Source: an uncultured Clostridia bacterium (lineage in GTDB: Bacteria; Bacillota; Clostridia; Lachnospirales; Lachnospiraceae). From it: 8,273 nucleotides of DNA. Below, piece after piece: positions 1-5,593 of the stretch. The first letter of the stretch is position 1; every line of letters begins with the position of its first letter. A model generated the notes under the pieces. That model was not told the DNA's origin and did not search any database. It worked only from the letters and a program-made list of their open reading frames with translations. Made by a program: the position numbers and the translations under genes. Location: positions 1 to 8,273 of the forward strand of contig CALZBV010000103.1 in NCBI GenBank assembly GCA_945622055.1. The letters run 5' to 3'.

Positions 1-21
1 CACTATGTCAAAAATCTCCAT
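1..21 (-). CDS. Start of the next gene, probable sensor kinase (partial, 7 codons)
   Basis: An ATG at 21-19 opens seven codons (MEIFDIV) that run off the window edge. It lies 11 bases after the stop codon of the response regulator at 33-737. An AGAGGA Shine-Dalgarno overlapping that stop sits about 7 bases before the ATG, so the spacing is right for a co-transcribed second gene. The other two response regulators here are each followed directly by a polytopic histidine kinase, one of which begins MTFDTYTIVYL, so the likeliest product is the cognate HPK10-type kinase. The product is inferred from context only; seven residues cannot identify a family. Confidence 0.55.
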
Positions 22-32
22 TTTATATTCCT

Positions 33-737
33 CTACTGACTTCCTAACAGCTGTTTTCTGACATTCTTACGATATGTCTGGCTTACCGGAAGAATTTCGC
101 CATCCTGCATGACAACTTCCTCGTAGGAGTACCTTCCCACATATTCTTTATTAATGAGGAACGATTGATGTATCATAAGAAAATTCTCGGAAACATGCTT
201 CTGTACCTCTTTCAACTTTCCATTAAAATCTATTTTTTCTGTTCCGGTAACAATGGTTACTTTCTTGTTTTCACTATAAAAATACTTCACATCTTTTAAA
301 GGTACCCTGATTCGATTGCTCTTTCTCTTAACCTCAAATACCCTGTTCTTTTGGCTTTCCTTGTGAAGTCCACGGTCCATAACTTCTTCTATCATACCAA
401 AATTCAGTGGTTTGACTAAAAAATCAAGGGGAGTCATCTTAAATAATTGCATTACATATTCTGTTTTTGATGAAATATAAATAATTGACATCTCGTAATT
501 ATCAAGCTTATTTCTTATAAAATCTCCAATCTGTACTCCATTCATGGTAATCAGCTCAATGTCCAGAAATAGAATTTGCAAAGTATCTCCTTTTTCAAGA
601 AAACTGCACAGATCCTCTCCTTTATTCCAAACATTCACATGAAGATCAAGCTTTCTGTTTTTTCCATAGGTATATAACATTTGTTCCAGTTCCATACAGG
701 TTTGGACTTCATCATCACATACTCCGATTGATAGCAT
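33..737 (-). CDS. LytTR-family response regulator (RR1)
   Basis: Predicted cytoplasmic two-component response regulator of 234 residues, normal for the AgrA/ComE/VirR class. The N-terminal receiver (about 1-120) has the acidic pair D8-D9, phospho-acceptor D59 in FLDIE, S89 on the switch strand and K109 in VKP. The C-terminal LytTR DNA-binding domain (about 132-230) carries the typical pattern around YFYSENKKVTI and the MIHQSFLINKEYV segment. The frame stays open upstream to ATGs at 836 and elsewhere, but the start at 737 gives the canonical MLSIGVCDDE receiver N-terminus and has an AGGAAGG ribosome site about 8 bases before it. The longer versions would overlap the upstream kinase and add a non-receiver tail. 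It has its own promoter with direct repeats. It resembles RR2 more than RR3, suggesting duplication. The target genes are unknown. Confidence 0.93.
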   Translation of the reverse strand: MLSIGVCDDEVQTCMELEQMLYTYGKNRKLDLHVNVWNKGEDLCSFLEKGDTLQILFLDIELITMNGVQIGDFIRNKLDNYEMSIIYISSKTEYVMQLFKMTPLDFLVKPLNFGMIEEVMDRGLHKESQKNRVFEVKRKSNRIRVPLKDVKYFYSENKKVTIVTGTEKIDFNGKLKEVQKHVSENFLMIHQSFLINKEYVGRYSYEEVVMQDGEILPVSQTYRKNVRKQLLGSQ

Positions 738-772
738 ATTCTTTCCCTTCCTCTTATCTTTTGGGTGACTGT

Positions 773-781
773 AGTATACCA
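773..781 (-). promoter_or_regulatory. Extended -10 promoter for RR1
   Basis: Minus-strand TGG-TATACT at 781-773 is a TGn extended -10 with a 5/6 match to TATAAT. No good -35 hexamer lies 16-18 bases upstream; the best is CGCACA, matching only at the last three positions. Initiation near 766 would give a leader of about 30 bases. A good extended -10 with a poor -35 and repeats just upstream is typical of an activator-dependent promoter. This is a sequence-based prediction. Confidence 0.6.
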
Positions 782-805
782 TAAAAAAACGCTTTGTGCG
801 GGAAG

Positions 806-833
806 TTGTCATAAAATGCCTACTTATTGTCAT
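806..833 (-). repeat. 21-bp-period direct repeats upstream of the RR1 promoter (candidate LytTR site)
   Basis: ATGACAA occurs at 833-827 and again at 812-806 on the minus strand, exactly 21 bases apart, each preceded by TTTT (one copy has an extra G). The proximal copy lies just upstream of where the weak -35 would be. Two half-sites about 21 bp apart next to the -35 is the geometry of AgrA and ComE binding sites. The half-site does not match the published GTT-centred consensus well, so the assignment rests on spacing and position. The distal copy overlaps the last codons of HK1. Confidence 0.45.
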
Positions 834-2118
834 CAAAAGTCAAAAACAGCAGTACACTCACATCAAAACAGTGATTTTCGTGATTGATTTCCATACATCC
901 ATGGTATTTTTCTGCCACAGCCTCTATGTTTTTCAATCCGAATCCATGTTCTTCTCGGTCTTCTTTTGCACTAATTATTTTTCCATTCTCATATTGCACC
1001 TCGGTTACATACGGGTTCACGCACCGAATCAGCAGACGTCCTTTATCAAATACGACCTTAAATCTCAAAAAACGTTCGGCTTCACCCACCCGTCGTAGCG
1101 CATATAATGCGTTGTCCAGAAGATTTCCCAAAACTGTAATACAATCCGAAATATCCATTCCAAGCTCCGGTGGAACCGCAATTTCCGTCTCCACCTGTAT
1201 CTTCTCATCCACTGCATTCTGAAGCTTATAATTGATGATACTGTCAACCGGTACGTTACCGGTTGTACTAAATAAAAGTTTTGCTTCCATTCTTCCGGAT
1301 AGTTCTCCTACCAGTTGTTTTGCTGCTTCATAGTTTCCTGAAGCCATAAACTCTGATACACAAATCAATTGATTCTTTATATCATGACGAAATGTTCTTA
1401 ATTCATTCGTTGTATTCTGCATCAGATTACACTGGTTATAATAAAGCTCCTTTTCCTTTTCCAATACCTTAGTCTCTGCAAGCTTCATATAGCTGGCGGC
1501 CAGTGAATCATAGAGATAAAATGTTATAACATTGATAAGCAGTATCAATACTGTTGATAGAATTACTTCTGTCTTGGAAACATCCTCTGCATGCACAACA
1601 AATGCATGTAAAACAAATGTAATGATTGGTATCAAAACAGAATTCATCCAAATGGAGCCTCTCATTCCTGGATTTCGTCGTACAGACTTAAAATTATAGA
1701 GTAACAGTGCTACCATATAAGTTAACAGAGGCACTGCTATCGCACCTAAAATATTACTATAAGCACCGGTATGAAAAATTGAAAACTTAAAATATCCGGA
1801 ACATGCTGCAATGATTGTTTCCGCTATAACACAAAAAGCAAGTATATAAAGGGAACTTAATATCCTCTTCCTCGTATCTGCTACATAATTAAGAGAAATC
1901 AAAAAGAAAAGACCATAATTTGCAAGCAGCGTCACAATCGGAATGTCCACAAATAAGTACAAATAACTTGTTACCGCAAAATAAGCAAAATAAGAGAGAG
2001 CACATACCCACGTTTTCGAACGCCTTTGTTCAAAAAACGCCATCATGAAACGATGATTTACAGCGATACTAAAAAAATTAGTGATTAAGTAAACTATTGT
2101 ATATGTATCAAACGTCAT
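820..2118 (-). CDS. HPK10-type sensor histidine kinase (HK1, AgrC/ComD-like)
   Basis: Predicted membrane sensor kinase of 432 residues. Residues 1-205 are mostly hydrophobic and form about six or seven membrane spans with short loops and no large extracellular domain, the architecture of peptide-sensing kinases. A coiled linker (about 207-240) leads to the phospho-acceptor motif FRHDIKNQL (H245) and a GHKL ATPase domain with N-box GNLLDNALYA (N332, N336) and G-box HGFGLKN (G392, G394). The start at 2118 is chosen because GGGAGAGG lies about 5 bases upstream; an in-frame ATG at 2139 lacks this. It overlaps the end of RR2 by 11 bases, so the two are translationally coupled and HK1 should phosphorylate RR2. 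The ligand is unknown; no signal gene adjoins this pair. Confidence 0.93.
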   Translation of the reverse strand: MTFDTYTIVYLITNFFSIAVNHRFMMAFFEQRRSKTWVCALSYFAYFAVTSYLYLFVDIPIVTLLANYGLFFLISLNYVADTRKRILSSLYILAFCVIAETIIAACSGYFKFSIFHTGAYSNILGAIAVPLLTYMVALLLYNFKSVRRNPGMRGSIWMNSVLIPIITFVLHAFVVHAEDVSKTEVILSTVLILLINVITFYLYDSLAASYMKLAETKVLEKEKELYYNQCNLMQNTTNELRTFRHDIKNQLICVSEFMASGNYEAAKQLVGELSGRMEAKLLFSTTGNVPVDSIINYKLQNAVDEKIQVETEIAVPPELGMDISDCITVLGNLLDNALYALRRVGEAERFLRFKVVFDKGRLLIRCVNPYVTEVQYENGKIISAKEDREEHGFGLKNIEAVAEKYHGCMEINHENHCFDVSVLLFLTFDDNK

Positions 2119-2839
2119 TGTTCCCTCTCCCGTTCTCAATCCGCAGTATCAGCCTTGCAGCCTCCTGCCGTTTTCCCTTTGCAACCGGGATTCTTTCATC
2201 GTCAATCAAATACAGACAATCCGGGTGAAAGGACTTTATAAACCGGTAATTCACCAGAAACGATTTATGGGTGGAAAAAAAACCTTTCTCCTTTACCTTT
2301 TCCCACACAGTCTGAAGCGTCTCATAAAAATAAAGTTCTCCTGCCAGCGTCTTTATTTTTACCTTCCGTCCTACGCTTTCAAAATACAAAACCTCACCCA
2401 GATTTACAAAATAAGTTCCGTGTCCCGCCTTGTACTCAAACATATCCTGTTTTTCCCCATAGATACGCACATACTTCAACAGAATCCGGCGCAGTTTCTC
2501 GAGTGTTGCCGGCTTTTCAATAAAGCTGAACGGTCGAAATTCAAACAACTGCCGGTCATATCCGTTCTTTCCGGAAACATACACCAGCTGCGTAGTCTCG
2601 TTCTGCATATTTTCCCGAAGGTAGCGGCTCACATCAATGCCATTACGGTGCTCCATCTCAATATCCAGAAAAATAATCTGATACTCTTCCATATGATTCA
2701 AGTCGCAAATTATTTCTTCTCCCGAGCCAAACACCTTAACCTCTGCCTCCAGCTGCAGCTCCCTGCACGCCTCCATCAGACATCGCTGCGTCTGACCTGC
2801 CACATTTATTTCATCGTCAACAACTGCAAATCTCAACAT
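2108..2839 (-). CDS. LytTR-family response regulator (RR2)
   Basis: Predicted cytoplasmic response regulator of 243 residues. The receiver has D8-D9, phospho-acceptor D59 (FLDIE), S89 in YVSGK and K109 in EKP. The LytTR DNA-binding domain (about 133-236) includes VLYFESVGRKVKI and the FSTHKSFLVNYRFI segment. The start is supported by AGGTGGTG seven bases upstream and by the immediate receiver motif MLRFAVVDDE. It is the first gene of a two-gene operon with HK1, overlapping it by 11 bases. RR1 and RR2 share the spaced pattern Y-x-S-x-K-x-x-Y-x-x-QLF-x-x-x-P-x-x-F-x-x-KP, absent from RR3, so they are probably closer paralogues. Its own promoter carries repeats that could be an autoregulatory site. 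Confidence 0.93.
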   Translation of the reverse strand: MLRFAVVDDEINVAGQTQRCLMEACRELQLEAEVKVFGSGEEIICDLNHMEEYQIIFLDIEMEHRNGIDVSRYLRENMQNETTQLVYVSGKNGYDRQLFEFRPFSFIEKPATLEKLRRILLKYVRIYGEKQDMFEYKAGHGTYFVNLGEVLYFESVGRKVKIKTLAGELYFYETLQTVWEKVKEKGFFSTHKSFLVNYRFIKSFHPDCLYLIDDERIPVAKGKRQEAARLILRIENGRGNNDV

Positions 2840-2858
2840 AAAAAAACACCACCTAACA

Positions 2859-2878
2859 TTATGATGCTTTCATCATAA
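2859..2878. repeat. Perfect inverted repeat over the RR2 promoter -10
   Basis: TTATGATG-CTTT-CATCATAA (8-bp arms, 4-base loop) covers the -10 hexamer and probable start site of the RR2-HK1 promoter. The T run that follows on the minus strand comes about 14 bases after the stem, beyond the Shine-Dalgarno, so this is not an intrinsic terminator. It could be an operator or a small 5' hairpin in the leader; the sequence does not separate these. Confidence 0.5.
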
Positions 2879-2900
2879 CATAGAATTGCAATTATTTCAG
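2872..2900 (-). promoter_or_regulatory. Predicted SigA promoter for the RR2-HK1 operon
   Basis: Minus strand CTGAAA (2900-2895, 4/6 to TTGACA), a 17-base spacer, then TATGAT (2877-2872, 5/6) preceded by TGT, an extended -10. Initiation near 2865 leaves a short leader containing the AGGTGGTG ribosome site of RR2. Confidence 0.55.
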
Positions 2901-2904
2901 CCAT

Positions 2905-2924
2905 TTTACCAAAGAATTTACCAA
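2905..2924 (-). repeat. Tandem TTGGTAAA repeats just upstream of the RR2 -35
   Basis: The octamer TTGGTAAA occurs twice on the minus strand (2924-2917 and 2912-2905) with a 12-base period, ending four bases before the predicted -35. The position suits an activator site. The period is about one helical turn, not the two turns usual for LytTR sites, so the binding factor is open. Confidence 0.35.
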
Positions 2925-2952
2925 CAAATTTCTCGACGGCTTCTGCCTATGA

Positions 2953-4050
2953 TTACTCATAATCCCAGTTCGGCGCAATACTTACACATCTTCCGATGCT
3001 GTCGTCCTGCTTCCAGACATAAAGAATGACAGAAGCTTCATTGTCCTTGTAAAGGGTGGTGCTGTTATCGGCTCCTTCTTCCAATGCATTCACCAGCTCA
3101 CGGTCTGCATCCAGTAAGGTGGTAAGGAAACGCTCCTTTGAGAGTTCAAAGTTAAAAAGAAGCTGCTGACAAAACGGATATGCCACACTGCCCAGTTCCC
3201 TGCAGTCTTCCGCCATAATATCAACCTGATGCAGCTGCTCGGAAACAGTATCATACTCCACAAATACATAAGTGGAATTTACCGCATAGGTAACCTCTGT
3301 CGCAAAGCTGCGGAAGGCAAAATCCTCTCCCACACACAGGTAATTCTCATTCTCATCCTGTACAGTATCAATCACCTCAAACTCCCGGTCCAGATCCGGC
3401 AAAAATGTGTCTACCTCGGCAGCTGTCATTGAGAAATGCTCCATGTCGCAGCCCGCCTTTGCCCGGTCCACCAACGACTGTGCAGAAAAGAAGAAAACCA
3501 GACCTTCTTCCTCCTCTATGTATTTGGACGGAGTAACGCCCACAAGGTCAATCAAATCCAAATCCTCACAAAACGTAAGCCATTCCATTTTGCTGGTCAT
3601 TAATTCTTCCGGATCCACATCCTCTATTGAAATTCCACTATGAGGTGTTTCCTGCAAAATCTCATGGTCTTCGGAAAATAATTCAGCCCAATCAAATTTT
3701 ATCAATCCACCGGCAATTGTTGTTCCTATGGAAACAATAATCGAAAATACCCAGAAAAAAATAACGAGCTTCACGACAAGCTTTATCAGCTTCGCCTGTT
3801 TTTCTGCGTCAGCCTTTGTTTGGGCCGTCGTGGAAGTATTCGTATTTTGGTGCGTGGTATTCTGGGCAGTAAACACTGGGGAATACTGCTGTTTTGTGCC
3901 ATGGTAATCACAGCCAGCATCATTTGTTGCACTGTGGGACTCGTTAATGTGAACACCATCACTGATTGCATACGGTTTTACGAAACGCTTACAGTTTTTA
4001 CACCACGTTCCGGTTTGAAGCTTTCGGTCGCAGACAGGACATAATTTCAT
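2953..4050 (-). CDS. Zinc-ribbon, single-span membrane protein of unknown function
   Basis: A 365-residue protein I cannot assign to a named family. A short N-terminal zinc ribbon, CPVC-x9-CKNC (C4, C7, C17, C20), is followed by a low-complexity linker rich in N, T, Q and H (about 40-80), one hydrophobic span (about 91-115), and an acidic domain of about 250 residues that should lie outside the membrane. This layout is common in Firmicutes 'zinc-ribbon domain-containing' membrane proteins, some of which are thought to act in envelope sensing. The ATG at 4050 is chosen because GGAGGG lies 7 bases before it; a TTG at 4065 falls within the ribosome site and terminator tail. It lies between two regulator-kinase modules and has a promoter embedded in the preceding terminator. 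A role as target or accessory of those systems is inference from position. Confidence 0.85.
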   Translation of the reverse strand: MKLCPVCDRKLQTGTWCKNCKRFVKPYAISDGVHINESHSATNDAGCDYHGTKQQYSPVFTAQNTTHQNTNTSTTAQTKADAEKQAKLIKLVVKLVIFFWVFSIIVSIGTTIAGGLIKFDWAELFSEDHEILQETPHSGISIEDVDPEELMTSKMEWLTFCEDLDLIDLVGVTPSKYIEEEEGLVFFFSAQSLVDRAKAGCDMEHFSMTAAEVDTFLPDLDREFEVIDTVQDENENYLCVGEDFAFRSFATEVTYAVNSTYVFVEYDTVSEQLHQVDIMAEDCRELGSVAYPFCQQLLFNFELSKERFLTTLLDADRELVNALEEGADNSTTLYKDNEASVILYVWKQDDSIGRCVSIAPNWDYE

Positions 4051-4063
4051 AAGTTTTCCCTCC

Positions 4064-4107
4064 AAAAAAGGCCATACTGTTTCTTACTTAACAGTATAGC
4101 CTTTTTT
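4064..4107 (-). terminator. Strong intrinsic terminator after the 17-codon ORF
   Basis: On the minus strand an 18-bp stem (arms 4107-4090 and 4081-4064, one G-U pair, 8-base loop) has GGC/GCC at its base and a run of six T's on the 3' side, flanked by A's on the 5' side. It ends transcripts arriving from the peptide ORF and HK2. The A/T flanks make it potentially bidirectional, although on the plus strand the wobble becomes a C-A mismatch. The T tract runs straight into the GGAGGG ribosome site of the zinc-ribbon gene. Confidence 0.88.
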
Positions 4108-4121
4108 TGTTTTACTTGCAA
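4093..4121 (-). promoter_or_regulatory. Promoter embedded in the terminator, driving the zinc-ribbon gene
   Basis: Minus strand TTGCAA (4121-4116, 4/6), exactly 17 bases, then TATACT (4098-4093, 5/6). The -10 lies within the 5' arm of the terminator stem, and initiation about 7 bases on falls in the hairpin loop (4089-4082). A transcript starting there lacks the 5' arm, cannot form the terminator, and carries only the ribosome site and gene. No room for another promoter exists between hairpin and start codon. Confidence 0.6.
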
Positions 4122-4143
4122 TGGTTTTGTGAGCTGAAATATA

Positions 4144-4197
4144 TCATTTCCCTTTTCCTCCAAGCAGCCATTCTATCCAGTCTTCAATTGAACCCAT
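4144..4197 (-). CDS. 17-residue amphipathic peptide, candidate signal or effector
   Basis: ATG at 4197 opens 17 codons, MGSIEDWIEWLLGGKGK, ending in TGA. The ribosome site GGGGAGGTGA (4213-4204), six bases before the ATG, is the strongest in the window, and an in-frame TGA three codons upstream fixes the start. A well-formed promoter lies just upstream and a strong terminator just downstream, so the ORF fills a unit of about 155 bases. I4, W7, I8, L11 and L12 would line one face of a helix, with E5, D6, E9 mostly elsewhere and a GGKGK tail. It recalls leaderless amphipathic peptides such as delta-lysin and PSMs in style, not in alignable sequence. It has no cysteine, signal sequence or useful double-glycine leader. 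Position directly after an AgrC/ComD-like kinase suggests a pheromone, kinase modulator or small effector. Function is unknown. Confidence 0.72.
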   Translation of the reverse strand: MGSIEDWIEWLLGGKGK

Positions 4198-4203
4198 ACC
4201 TCT

Positions 4204-4213
4204 TCACCTCCCC
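4204..4213 (-). promoter_or_regulatory. Very strong Shine-Dalgarno of the 17-codon ORF
   Basis: Minus strand GGGGAGGTGA matches the anti-Shine-Dalgarno over GGAGGTGA, with a 6-base spacer to ATG 4197. This is the main evidence that such a short ORF is translated. Confidence 0.8.
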
Positions 4214-4224
4214 AACTCATTAAT

Positions 4225-4253
4225 ATTTTATCAAGGCGAAGTGTACTTTTCAA
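4225..4253 (-). promoter_or_regulatory. Promoter of the 17-codon ORF
   Basis: Minus strand TTGAAA (4253-4248, 5/6 to TTGACA), a 17-base spacer, and TAAAAT (4230-4225, 5/6) preceded by TGA, an extended -10. Initiation near 4218 gives a leader of about 20 bases containing little besides the ribosome site. The peptide can therefore be expressed apart from HK2, although no terminator separates it from HK2. Confidence 0.65.
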
Positions 4254-4257
4254 CAAT

Positions 4258-4288
4258 AACTCCTTAAACGGTTACTTAACTTGTTAAG
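4258..4288 (-). repeat. GTT-centred repeats upstream of the peptide promoter (candidate LytTR box)
   Basis: Between the HK2 stop codon and the peptide -35, the minus strand has CAAGTTAAG (4283-4275), ACCGTTTAA (4272-4264) and a weaker GAGTTA (4261-4256). The first two each fit eight of nine positions of the LytTR half-site W-M-M-G-T-T-N-R-K as I recall it, and AGTTAAG is the core of the staphylococcal AgrA site. The GTT cores are 11 and 9 bases apart (20 overall), against about 21 in known sites. The block sits at roughly -40 to -70 from the predicted start, where ComE/AgrA-type activators bind. CTTAAC-AA-GTTAAG (4288-4275) is also a small inverted repeat. Confidence 0.45.
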
Positions 4289-4291
4289 CGG

Positions 4292-5584
4292 TCATTTTTT
4301 CCATTTCAAAATGACTCGTGCAATAAATACATCCTTTTCAATCCGCGTTTCAAATTCTCCTCCATATTCTTTTACTGTTCTTTTTACATTTTTCAAACCG
4401 ATTCCGTGATTCCTTTTATCTTCCTTTTCCGTTTCCAACAGATTGCTTTTTTTGGCACTGTCCCCAGACAAACTATTTCGAATTTCTATGCTAAGAAACT
4501 GCGTTCCCTGCATAAATTCGACCTTCAATAATTTCGTTCCGGCATTGATTCTCGTAAGCTCCTCTATCGCATTTTTCAGCAGATTCGTATAGATTGAGCA
4601 CAAGGAAACATTATCTATCTCCAATGTCTCACCTACAAAGCCGGATACCTGCACTTCTGTTTCTTTATCCACCCCCGAAAGAAAATGATTTGTAATAACA
4701 TCTATTACCTGATTTCCGGTCACATACCCGTTCCCTTGAATCTGTCGTATCTGTTGTTGCATTTTACTCAGATACTTTTCAAGAGCTTCGGTCTTACCTT
4801 CTTTCGCAAAGTTCTCCAGACACAACAAATGTCCCACCATATCATGACGGTAGCTTCTGGTTTCCTCTTCTTTTTTCAACAATGCCTCATAATAGGATTT
4901 CTGCATGTCCTTTAACACGATTTCGTTTTGCAGCATTCCATCCATTTTTTCATTCACGTTTCGTATATGTATAATAAATACTCCGAGAATCCCTACCGAT
5001 ACATACGATATTGCACATAAAATAATGGTAAGCACCGAAAATCGAAAATTAGAAACATACTCCTCCGCATAATCCACACAGGTTACCGTAACAAGCATAC
5101 CAATTACCATAAACGCAATCAAAAAATTGATGGTCCGATTACTCAGACTCCATTTCAATATATGCTTTTTCTTTGTTTTCCATACGCATGCTGTAAACAT
5201 AACAATCAAAGCAAAAAAACTCAGCAACAAACTGTCATAGTCGCCCAGCCAAGTTTCGAGTCCCACAAACAGACCTACAATTCGCAACGGTATACTGACA
5301 ATCTGCTCTAACCCCAATGCAGTCAAAAGCATTACAAAAAAGACGGCCCCCCTGTTCTCCTGCCTTTCCTTTAACAAAAAAAACACAGCAACCCAGGCGC
5401 CCCCGTATGCTAACGCATTTTTTCCTGAACTGTCAAACTCCGGAAAAATCATTCCGAACAATACAAAATAAACAATACCGAGAACTACCGGAAGCCATGT
5501 TCTTTTTAGCTTCTTATCATAAAACAGCCGGTACGACAAATCGTATTTTATTATCTCAAATACATAGATTAACATTCCGCCCAT
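4292..5584 (-). CDS. HPK10-type sensor histidine kinase (HK2, AgrC/ComD-like)
   Basis: Predicted membrane sensor kinase of 430 residues. The N-terminal half has about six membrane spans (roughly 30-48, 58-72, 79-105, 117-136, 152-170, 182-206) with short loops, then a linker helix (208-243) and the phospho-acceptor motif SYRHDMVGHL (H247). The GHKL ATPase domain has N-box TNLLKNAIEEL (N334, N338; K337 where D is common) and G-box NHGIGLKN (G394, G396). The start at 5584 is set by GAGGA overlapping the stop of RR3, 9 bases away; the ATG at 5575 lacks a well-placed ribosome site. It is the second gene of the RR3 operon and should phosphorylate RR3. The next ORF downstream encodes the 17-residue peptide, a candidate ligand by position only. 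Confidence 0.93.
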   Translation of the reverse strand: MGGMLIYVFEIIKYDLSYRLFYDKKLKRTWLPVVLGIVYFVLFGMIFPEFDSSGKNALAYGGAWVAVFFLLKERQENRGAVFFVMLLTALGLEQIVSIPLRIVGLFVGLETWLGDYDSLLLSFFALIVMFTACVWKTKKKHILKWSLSNRTINFLIAFMVIGMLVTVTCVDYAEEYVSNFRFSVLTIILCAISYVSVGILGVFIIHIRNVNEKMDGMLQNEIVLKDMQKSYYEALLKKEEETRSYRHDMVGHLLCLENFAKEGKTEALEKYLSKMQQQIRQIQGNGYVTGNQVIDVITNHFLSGVDKETEVQVSGFVGETLEIDNVSLCSIYTNLLKNAIEELTRINAGTKLLKVEFMQGTQFLSIEIRNSLSGDSAKKSNLLETEKEDKRNHGIGLKNVKRTVKEYGGEFETRIEKDVFIARVILKWKK

Positions 5585-5593
5585 TTCTTTTCC

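Noticed and set aside
738..836. N-terminal extension of RR1 starting at 836
   Set aside because: It would overlap HK1 and add a basic tail unlike any receiver; ATG 737 has a good ribosome site and the canonical receiver start.
2225..2878. Open frame of 217 codons on the plus strand opposite RR2
   Set aside because: It is the antisense of a clear receiver/LytTR gene, has no ribosome site, and its translation shows no domain pattern.
2859..2878. Inverted repeat as a terminator of the zinc-ribbon gene
   Set aside because: A+T-rich stem with no adjacent T run on the minus strand; it lies about 75 bases beyond the stop, within the RR2 promoter.
4144..4197. Double-glycine leader (LLGG) in the 17-residue peptide, as in ComC or class II bacteriocins
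   Set aside because: Cleavage after GG would release only KGK, and the usual hydrophobic -12 position is serine. No peptidase-containing transporter is visible.
4064..4197. The 17-codon ORF as a tryptophan-type leader peptide controlling attenuation of the downstream gene
   Set aside because: Its two Trp codons are not tandem, the stop is 36 bases before the hairpin, and I see no alternative antiterminator pairing. The downstream gene has its own promoter past the ORF.
4173..4220. Alternative 15-codon ORF in another frame (MSWGGEEVWVQLKTG)
   Set aside because: No ribosome site precedes it and its ATG sits at the predicted transcription start. The 17-codon ORF has the strong Shine-Dalgarno.
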